This document shows, one piece after another, positions 1 through 4,570 of a stretch of 6,630 bases of DNA; the first letter of the stretch is position 1; the number at the start of each line of letters is the position of its first letter. The position numbers and the translations under genes were made by a program. Origin of the DNA: Bacillota bacterium (GTDB taxonomy: Bacteria; Bacillota; Limnochordia; Darwinibacteriales; Darwinibacteriaceae); contig JAAZLY010000037.1 in assembly GCA_012799115.1 (NCBI GenBank), forward strand, positions 1 through 6,630, given 5' to 3'. The notes beneath the pieces are model-generated. The model did not search any database. It was given only the letters and a program-made list of their open reading frames with translations, and was not told the origin of the DNA.

Positions 1-456
1 AAAAAAGTTGAAGTCGATGCAAAACTCTTGATTGTTGCAATAGCTCTCCTGATCGTAGCTACTGTAGGCAGTGCTTTCGCTACATACTTGATATTTGCTC
101 GTGGCAGTGTAGATGAACCCAAAGCTAGTGAAACAACAACTCGCAGAGCGATGGGACCAACCTACGATGTAGGCGAATTTATACTCAATTTGACTAGCAC
201 GACAAACCAGATGCGTTTTATCCGGACTAGTATTGTTCTAGAGGCCAGTGATTCCAAGGTCATTAGTGAGCTAGAGAGCAGAGCACCGCAGATTCGCGAT
301 CAAATCATTTCACTTCTCCGTCCTCGTACAATCGATGAGCTCAGCAGCCAGGATGGCATGGAAATTCTACGCTACGACATTATCAGAACCATCAACGAAT
401 TTGTGCAAAAGGGCGAGATCACTGATGTCTTTTTCATTGATCTAATCCTGCAATAG
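1..456 (+). CDS. fliL: FliL, flagellar basal body-associated protein (5' partial)
   Basis: FliL is a single-pass membrane protein that surrounds or supports the stator units at the flagellar basal body and affects torque and swarming. The frame is open from the first base of the window, so the true start lies upstream; a TTG at 28 is only an internal codon in the membrane segment. The visible 151 residues begin with a short lysine-containing cytoplasmic tail (KKVEVDAK). A hydrophobic membrane helix of about 23 residues follows (LLIVAIALLIVATVGSAF), then a linker and a periplasmic-side domain. That domain has the family pattern: YDVGEFILNL near its start, RFIRTSIVLE, then a helix with RAPQIRDQIISLL, RTIDEL, and a C-terminal segment ending VFFIDLILQ. 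Only a handful of N-terminal residues should be missing. It ends 19 bases before the fliY-like gene. In B. subtilis fliL is followed by fliM, which is not here. Confidence 0.93.
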   Translation, partial: KKVEVDAKLLIVAIALLIVATVGSAFATYLIFARGSVDEPKASETTTRRAMGPTYDVGEFILNLTSTTNQMRFIRTSIVLEASDSKVISELESRAPQIRDQIISLLRPRTIDELSSQDGMEILRYDIIRTINEFVQKGEITDVFFIDLILQ

Positions 457-463
457 ACCCTAG

Positions 464-470
464 AAAGGAG
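464..470 (+). promoter_or_regulatory. Shine-Dalgarno site of the fliY-like gene
   Basis: AAAGGAG lies 5 bases before the ATG at 476, inside the 19-base gap after fliL. It fixes the start of the switch protein at the MTSPILSQGEIEALL N-terminus, which also agrees with the family's N-terminal motif. Confidence 0.8.
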
Positions 471-475
471 TCATT

Positions 476-1396
476 ATGACCAGTCCGATCCTATCTCAAG
501 GCGAAATAGAAGCATTACTACGAAAAGGGAGTTCGGAATCCTCTTCAGAGGAACTCCAGGGTTTTTTGCAGCTAGTGGCCCAGAACATGATGGCTCAAAT
601 CAATCGCCGTCTGGCGGATCCACTCGAGTTAGAAGGACCGTATATAGAGCACATAGGTAAGTCATTAGTGCAGGAGATCGCTGATGACAGTTATGTGGTC
701 GCGGCCGATTTGGGTAACAGTGAACTGCTACTATTTATGAACACAACTGATGCGACGTTGCTAGCTGAACGGCTCCAAATGACAGCCCCAGAGGCGATGC
801 ACCTTCTGAGCCAGGCCTGGGTTAGCCAGATTGCAGAGTTGGGAGGAGTCTCCCATCGTATCTATCAGGCCCAGACCCTCTCTTCCAATGAGTTGAGAGA
901 AATCGCGTTAGAGCCCTACTCCTATATGATTCGTCATGTCTTTACATGCTATGCCCAGCGGTTTGAGTTCAGTCTAGTGATTCAGCATAGAGAGTACTTT
1001 GAGGCAATCGTAGAGGCCGCGAAGGATAGGATCAGTCTGACGCAGGCCAAGGAATCAGGTAAGGCACTCCTCAAAGGAAATGAGAGCAAATCCCCTGTAA
1101 CCCGAGCCGTGTTCACGCCCATCGATGAAATTGGCCAGCTCGAAGAGGATCAGAGTATTGCTCTGCTCGAGGATATCGACTTGACGGTTACAGTAGAGTT
1201 GGGGGCCACAGTATTAACTCTAAATGAGATCCTAGAACTTCAGCCGCAATCTGTGATCAGTCTAGAACGTCACGCAGGCGAACCTGTAGATGTCTATGTC
1301 AATGAGACCAAGTCCGCCAAAGCGGAGGTCGTTGTTTTGGAAGAAAACTTCGGCGTGAGGATCCTGGAGATCTTGCCGAAATCAAAGCGGTTCTAG
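476..1396 (+). CDS. fliY: Flagellar motor switch protein, FliY/FliN type with degenerate CheC-like domain
   Basis: This is a C-ring (switch complex) protein of 306 residues. Residues 6-15 are LSQGEIEALL, the N-terminal motif by which FliM and FliY bind phosphorylated CheY. Residues about 28-185 form a middle region whose place and predicted pattern fit the CheC-like domain of FliY. Residues about 187-223 are a linker, and about 230-302 are a clear SpoA (FliN) domain with VELGATVLTLNEIL, AGEPVDVYVN and ENFGVRILEI. The C-terminus is FliN-like rather than FliM-like, so FliY/FliN is preferred over FliM. B. subtilis FliY is longer (about 378 residues) and dephosphorylates CheY-P using two E-x2-N motifs. 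Here the best-aligned places read LVAQN (residues 34-38) and QAWVSQI (113-119), and neither keeps the acidic residue plus asparagine. I infer a structural switch protein with no or weak phosphatase activity. The domain assignment of the middle part is by eye and less certain than the two ends. Confidence 0.85.
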   Translation: MTSPILSQGEIEALLRKGSSESSSEELQGFLQLVAQNMMAQINRRLADPLELEGPYIEHIGKSLVQEIADDSYVVAADLGNSELLLFMNTTDATLLAERLQMTAPEAMHLLSQAWVSQIAELGGVSHRIYQAQTLSSNELREIALEPYSYMIRHVFTCYAQRFEFSLVIQHREYFEAIVEAAKDRISLTQAKESGKALLKGNESKSPVTRAVFTPIDEIGQLEEDQSIALLEDIDLTVTVELGATVLTLNEILELQPQSVISLERHAGEPVDVYVNETKSAKAEVVVLEENFGVRILEILPKSKRF

Positions 1397-1399
1397 GAG
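1395..1399 (+). promoter_or_regulatory. Probable Shine-Dalgarno site of fliO, overlapping the fliY stop
   Basis: AGGAG begins inside the TAG stop of the upstream gene (1394-1396). It is 14 bases from the ATG at 1414, longer than the usual 5-10. The GTG at 1401 is in another frame, and the next in-frame ATG (1426) is even farther away. The 1414 start is therefore the best available but not firmly fixed. Ribosomes finishing the upstream gene may re-initiate here. Confidence 0.45.
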
Positions 1400-1413
1400 A
1401 GTGAAATCGAACC

Positions 1414-1689
1414 ATGGATAGCACCATGATCTGGGGACTCGTTCGCATGGTTCTCGCTTTAGTCATCATTGTTCCCAGTGCCTTTTACGTTACTCGTTGG
1501 TATGGAAGAAAACACACGGTAGGGCAAAATCTACGCATTAAGGAAGCCCTTTCATTGGGTTCTAATCGTGCACTCTACGTTGTTGAATGGGAGAGTGAGC
1601 GCTACTTGCTGGGTGTCACAAATCAGACCATTACCATATTGGATCGCAAGGAAGACACGCAGTGTGTACAGGAGGAGGTCCCTAGTTAA
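1414..1689 (+). CDS. fliO: FliO, flagellar export gate assembly protein
   Basis: FliO is a small bitopic membrane protein that helps FliP oligomerise while the export gate is built; it is not part of the finished pore. This 91-residue product has one hydrophobic helix (about residues 6-27, WGLVRMVLALVIIVPSAFYV), then a basic stretch and a compact cytoplasmic domain. The weakly conserved FliO pattern is visible in IKEALSLGSNRALYVVEWE followed by RYLLGVTNQTITIL (residues 42-76). The tail is short and acidic, with no long C-terminal extension. B. subtilis FliO (also called FliZ) is more than twice as long and carries a signal sequence, so this is a short form. The assignment rests on the pattern and on its position directly before fliP. 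The stop TAA shares its last base with the fliP ATG (TAATG), so the two genes are probably translationally coupled. Confidence 0.82.
   Translation: MDSTMIWGLVRMVLALVIIVPSAFYVTRWYGRKHTVGQNLRIKEALSLGSNRALYVVEWESERYLLGVTNQTITILDRKEDTQCVQEEVPS
1670..1678 (+). promoter_or_regulatory. Strong Shine-Dalgarno site of fliP inside the 3' end of fliO
   Basis: AGGAGGAGG lies 10 bases before the ATG at 1689 and is the strongest ribosome binding site in the window. It is encoded within the last codons of fliO (QEEV). An in-frame TAG at 1683-1685 blocks any upstream extension of fliP, so this start is firm and FliP really has no signal peptide. Confidence 0.8.
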
Positions 1690-2387
1690 TGGGCTTTTTA
1701 CAGACGAACATACCCTTTCCCTCAATTGACATTGGTCTAGGAGTGGCCGATGGTCCAGGCGATGTGGCTGTAAGCCTCCAGATTCTGTTGTTACTAACGA
1801 TACTGAGCTTGGCTCCTGCGATCTTGACTCTTATGACTTCCTTCACAAGGACTGTCATCGTTCTTTCACTTATCCGTAATGCTCTTGGAACAAACCAGGT
1901 GCCGCCGAACCAAGTCTTGGTGGGCCTCGCTTTGTTTTTGACGGCCTTTATTATGGCTCCATCTTTTGGTGCGGTCTACACCAACGCCCTTTCACCATAT
2001 TTGGCCGGCGAGCTCGCTTTGGAAGAAGCATGGGAGATTGGGGTGGAGCCCATCCGTGAGTTCATGATCCGCAACACCCGGGAGAAGGACCTTGAGATGT
2101 TCATAAACGTAAGGGGAGAAGAGAGACCCGATACACCGGAAGACATTAACACCTTGACTCTCATTCCTGCCTTTGTCATCTCGGAGCTGAAAACAGCATT
2201 TCAACTGGCCTTTGTGATTTTCATACCCTTTTTAGTGATTGATATGGTAGTTGCCTCCACCCTGATGGGAATGGGGATGATGATGCTGCCGCCTGTTATG
2301 ATCTCTTTACCCTTCAAGATCCTTTTGTTTATTCTGGTGGATGGTTGGCACCTGATTGTTCGTTCACTCTTGCTGAGTTTCTCGTGA
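1689..2387 (+). CDS. fliP: FliP, flagellar type III export gate pore subunit
   Basis: FliP is the main subunit of the export pore; five copies assemble with FliQ and FliR into a helical gate in the membrane. The 232-residue product shows both conserved blocks. The first is LSLAPAILTLMTSFTRTVIVLSLIRNALGTNQVPPNQVLVGLALFLT, quoted here only by its key parts: SFTR at 51-54, PPNQ at 72-75 and LALFLT at 80-85. The second spans about 162-226 and contains ELKTAFQLAF, the methionine-rich loop MGMGMMML (193-200), PPVMISLPFK and LVDGW. The Met-rich loop corresponds to the gasket that seals the closed pore in Salmonella FliP. A soluble segment lies between the blocks (about 97-157). There is no cleavable signal peptide: the N-terminus is a polar 28-residue tail. 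This matches the B. subtilis type (221 residues) rather than the E. coli type, which is made with a signal sequence. It overlaps fliO by one base. Confidence 0.97.
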   Translation: MGFLQTNIPFPSIDIGLGVADGPGDVAVSLQILLLLTILSLAPAILTLMTSFTRTVIVLSLIRNALGTNQVPPNQVLVGLALFLTAFIMAPSFGAVYTNALSPYLAGELALEEAWEIGVEPIREFMIRNTREKDLEMFINVRGEERPDTPEDINTLTLIPAFVISELKTAFQLAFVIFIPFLVIDMVVASTLMGMGMMMLPPVMISLPFKILLFILVDGWHLIVRSLLLSFS

Positions 2388-2390
2388 GGA
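2386..2390 (+). promoter_or_regulatory. Shine-Dalgarno site of fliQ overlapping the fliP stop
   Basis: GAGGA begins inside the TGA stop of fliP (2385-2387) and sits 10 bases before the ATG at 2401. This supports coupled translation of fliP and fliQ. Confidence 0.65.
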
Positions 2391-2400
2391 TGGTGACTAG

Positions 2401-2670
2401 ATGACGGATGCGACGGTTGTGGGCCTTGCCCGAGATGCAGTCTGGACAATTCTCTTGGTGGCCGGACCAGCGCTACTCATTGGTATGCTTGTCGGTCTGT
2501 TGGTTAGCGTCTTCCAAGCGACCACGCAGATTCAAGAACAGACGCTAACCTTTATCCCGAAGATCGTAGCGGTCTTGGTTTCGATCGTGATTTTCGGGCC
2601 GTGGATGATCCGCAATCTTGTGAGTTTCGCGGAGCGTTTGTTGGCCAATTTACCAGCTTATATCATGTAG
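2401..2670 (+). CDS. fliQ: FliQ, flagellar type III export gate subunit
   Basis: FliQ is a two-helix membrane hairpin present in four copies in the FliP-FliQ-FliR gate, packing on the outside of FliP and FliR. The product has 89 residues, the normal length for the family. Helix 1 covers about residues 16-38 and helix 2 about 52-76. Between them lies the family signature LVSVFQATTQIQEQTLTFIPKI (key residues FQATTQIQEQTL at 38-49). This loop contacts the neighbouring subunits on the cytoplasmic side of the gate. It lies 13 bases after fliP and 18 before fliR, so it is part of one transcript. It is far closer to flagellar FliQ than to injectisome SctS by context, because fliO and fliL flank the cluster. 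Confidence 0.96.
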   Translation: MTDATVVGLARDAVWTILLVAGPALLIGMLVGLLVSVFQATTQIQEQTLTFIPKIVAVLVSIVIFGPWMIRNLVSFAERLLANLPAYIM

Positions 2671-2673
2671 GGG

Positions 2674-2680
2674 AAGGGAG
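2674..2680 (+). promoter_or_regulatory. Shine-Dalgarno site of fliR, supporting a GTG start
   Basis: AAGGGAG lies 8 bases before the GTG at 2689. The first in-frame ATG (2749, residue 21) falls inside the first membrane helix, and starting there would cut off conserved sequence. The GTG is therefore the likely start. Confidence 0.7.
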
Positions 2681-2688
2681 AATCGGTT

Positions 2689-3462
2689 GTGATTTCTGTA
2701 GTTGATTTCGTCCGCTTCTCCTTGAGTTTTATTAGGCTGGGGACCTTTATGGCTTTGGCACCGCTCTTTAACATGCGAAACATACCCATGATGGTCAAAT
2801 TGGGATTTGGGGCACTAGTTTCACTCTTATCCATGCCTGCTCTTGATGTGAGTTGGAATCTAGAATCTTGGGGTGTCTTAGCGCTTCTCGCCATGAATGA
2901 GGTCGTCATCGGCTTTGCTCTAGCCTTTGTCGCTACTTTAGTCTTTTCGATTGTGAACTTCGCTGGTCACTACGTGGATACTCCCATCGGCTTTGGCATG
3001 GCTTCCATCTTTGATCCTGCACTTGGCGGACAAGTCCCGGTCTTCTCGCAGTTTTACTATATTTTTGCGGTGCTGATATTCCTGGCCATGGACGCTCACT
3101 TGTGGCTCATTCAGGCGGTTCAGTATTCCTTTCAGGTGATTCCATTTGGAACTATGATTCAGATGGAACCAGCTTTTTCCTTAGTAGTGGATCTAGTCAA
3201 GCAGGTTTTTGTGGTTGGGATTCAAATTGCCCTTCCCATTACTGCCACGATTCTATTGACTGACATTGGACTTGGTATTGTAATCCGGGCTGTGCCTCAG
3301 ATCAATGTCTTTGTCTTGGGATTTCCCATCAAGATTCTCGTTGGGCTTGTGGTCATCTTCTTTGGTTTGCCCACCTTTGTCTATATTGCCAGCCAGCTTT
3401 TCGCAGTGGATGGGCTCCTATTTCGCTATGTGCAAGGCTTATTGGCTCTGGGGGGGAGTTAG
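2689..3462 (+). CDS. fliR: FliR, flagellar type III export gate subunit
   Basis: FliR is the single-copy subunit that closes the FliP5-FliQ4-FliR1 gate. The product has 257 residues, the usual size, and is hydrophobic along most of its length with about six membrane segments. Family marks are RLGTFMALAPLFNMRNIP near the N-terminus (16-33), NEVVIGFALAF (70-80), GFGMASIFDPALGGQVPVFS (101-120) and AVPQINVFVLGFPIKI (201-216). It starts with GTG behind a good ribosome binding site. Its TAG stop (3460-3462) is followed directly, in the same frame, by the GTG start of flhB, so one sense codon in place of the stop would give a FliR-FlhB fusion. A run of seven G (3450-3456) codes for the last Leu-Gly-Gly and also serves as the purine-rich region before flhB. 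Confidence 0.96.
   Translation: MISVVDFVRFSLSFIRLGTFMALAPLFNMRNIPMMVKLGFGALVSLLSMPALDVSWNLESWGVLALLAMNEVVIGFALAFVATLVFSIVNFAGHYVDTPIGFGMASIFDPALGGQVPVFSQFYYIFAVLIFLAMDAHLWLIQAVQYSFQVIPFGTMIQMEPAFSLVVDLVKQVFVVGIQIALPITATILLTDIGLGIVIRAVPQINVFVLGFPIKILVGLVVIFFGLPTFVYIASQLFAVDGLLFRYVQGLLALGGS
3256..3284 (+). promoter_or_regulatory. Possible internal sigma-A-type promoter in fliR
   Basis: TTGACT (3256-3261), a 17-base spacer and TGTAAT (3279-3284) match the housekeeping consensus at five of six positions in each box. It lies within fliR, about 180 bases before flhB, and could give extra transcription of flhB-flhA. There is no extended -10 motif. A match this good is expected by chance a few tenths of a time in a sequence this long when 16-18 base spacers are allowed, so it is only a candidate. 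Confidence 0.15.
3450..3458 (+). promoter_or_regulatory. Purine run before flhB; start of flhB ambiguous
   Basis: Seven G followed by AG end 4 bases before the GTG at 3463, a rather short spacing. A second weaker site, GGCGGAG (3465-3471), lies 6 bases before the in-frame ATG at 3478. FlhB could therefore begin MAEYSMNLQLF from the GTG or MNLQLF from the ATG. The GTG start gives an N-terminus nearer in length to B. subtilis FlhB; the ATG start has the better spacing. Confidence 0.45.
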
Positions 3463-4548
3463 GTGGCGGAGTATTCCATGAACTTACAGCTCTTTGCAGG
3501 GGAGAAAACAGAACCTGCCACCCCTAGACGGCGCGAGGAAGCTCGGAAGAAGGGGCAAGTGGCCAAAAGCGGAGAAGTAGGCACGGCCTTTATGGTTTTA
3601 GCCTCCTTTGTGATGCTTAATGCCCTTGCACCCTACATGGGTAGGCACCTAAAAGAAATGCTAAACTATTACTTCCAGAATATGGCGTACTGGGATGGTG
3701 ACGCTTCAGGTTTTCACCAACTCTTTCTCTTTGGTCTCGTAAAATTGGCCTTGATTGTTGCTCCGATTCTCCTTGGGCTTTTGGTGATCGGTGTGGTGGG
3801 TCAAGTGATCCAAGTGGGATTCTACGCATCCAGTGAAGCCCTAACTCCTAAGCTGTCTCGCATTAACCCTATTGAAGGCTTTAAACGGATTTTCTCCAAA
3901 CGAGCTCTAGTTGAGTTTGCTAAGTCGGTGGCCAAGATCTTCTTGGTAGGGTATTTGGTCTATGGTCAAGTGCGGCAGAATCTTGAATGGCTACCCCAAA
4001 TTAGTCTTCTTAGTCTAGGAGAGAGCATTTCTCTAATGACAGATAGTATCTACAGGATGGGGCTACAAGTTGGACTTTTTTTGTTGATCATAGCGGCCGC
4101 AGACTACTGGTGGCAGCGTAGAGAGTTTGAGAATAGCATCAAAATGTCCAAACAAGAGATCAAGGAAGAGTACAAACAGATGGAAGGCGATCCACAGATA
4201 CGCTCTAAGATTCGTCAACGCCAAAGACAGATGGCTTCGCAGCGTATGATGGCAGCAATCCCCACGGCTGACGTGATCATTACAAACCCAACGCATTATG
4301 CTATTGCCATAAGCTACAAGCCAGAGGAGATGAGTGCTCCGCAAGTTGTGGCCAAGGGCATGGGCCTGATTGCCGCTCGGATCAAAGAGGAGGGCAAGAA
4401 GCACGATATTGCCACAGTGGAAAATGCGCCGTTGGCCCAAGCCCTGTACAAAGGGACAGAGATCGGACAGGAAATCCCGGCGGAGCTTTATGCAGCAGTT
4501 GCCGAAGTATTGGCCTTTGTCTATCGTCTCAGGAGAAAGACGGTTTAG
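3463..4548 (+). CDS. flhB: FlhB, flagellar export substrate-specificity switch protein
   Basis: FlhB wraps the export pore and switches secretion from rod/hook to filament subunits. The N-terminal tail has the family marks LQLFAGEKTEPATPRRREEA and RKKGQVAKS (residues 8-36). Four membrane segments follow at about 39-57, 88-116, 147-167 and 186-213, with LTPKLSRINPIEGFKRIFS (127-145) between the second and third. The linker to the cytoplasmic domain carries KMSKQEIKEEYKQMEGDP (227-244) and IRQRQRQM. The self-cleavage site NPTH is intact at residues 275-278 (Asn275 coded at 4285-4287). By analogy with the family, the peptide bond between Asn275 and Pro276 is cut. The C-terminal domain contains VVAKG, A-RIKE, ENAPLAQALY and IPAELYAAVAEVLAFVY, ending shortly after at residue 361, the normal length. 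The start is GTG at 3463 or ATG at 3478 (see the site before the gene). It abuts fliR without a spacer and in the same frame. Confidence 0.97.
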   Translation: MAEYSMNLQLFAGEKTEPATPRRREEARKKGQVAKSGEVGTAFMVLASFVMLNALAPYMGRHLKEMLNYYFQNMAYWDGDASGFHQLFLFGLVKLALIVAPILLGLLVIGVVGQVIQVGFYASSEALTPKLSRINPIEGFKRIFSKRALVEFAKSVAKIFLVGYLVYGQVRQNLEWLPQISLLSLGESISLMTDSIYRMGLQVGLFLLIIAAADYWWQRREFENSIKMSKQEIKEEYKQMEGDPQIRSKIRQRQRQMASQRMMAAIPTADVIITNPTHYAIAISYKPEEMSAPQVVAKGMGLIAARIKEEGKKHDIATVENAPLAQALYKGTEIGQEIPAELYAAVAEVLAFVYRLRRKTV

Positions 4549-4570
4549 TTAAGTAGAATGGATGGTAAGA

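Noticed and set aside
1..27. fliL starting at the TTG at 28
   Set aside because: The frame is open to the window edge, the TTG falls inside the membrane helix, and starting there would remove the normal lysine-containing cytoplasmic tail.
476..1396. Calling the switch gene fliM
   Set aside because: The N-terminal motif is shared by FliM and FliY, but the C-terminal domain (VELGATVLTLNEIL, AGEPVDVYVN, ENFGVRILEI) is FliN-like, and I do not see the FliM middle-domain GGxG motif.
1726..1754. TTGACA at 1726 as a promoter in early fliP
   Set aside because: At a 17-base spacing the -10 position reads GATGGT, a poor match, so there is no credible second box.
1976..2449. Open frames on the - strand within fliP and the start of fliQ (67, 70 and 82 codons)
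   Set aside because: They lie fully opposite strongly conserved coding sequence, have low-complexity Ser/Arg/Lys-rich translations, resemble no family and overlap each other.
2658..2909. 83-codon open frame on the - strand opposite the start of fliR
   Set aside because: It is antisense to conserved FliR sequence and its composition looks like a shadow translation, with no ribosome site that I can support.
3617..3829. 70-codon open frame on the - strand opposite flhB
   Set aside because: It is antisense to FlhB membrane segments, with a Pro/Ser/Arg-rich translation and no recognisable motif.
4063..4440. 125-codon open frame on the - strand opposite the FlhB cytoplasmic domain
   Set aside because: Although fairly long, it runs opposite the NPTH region; its His/Leu/Cys-rich product is typical of a reverse-complement shadow.
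4370..4552. 60-codon + strand frame overlapping the end of flhB
   Set aside because: It is an out-of-frame reading of the conserved FlhB C-terminus, rich in Arg/Ser/Lys, with no good ribosome site.
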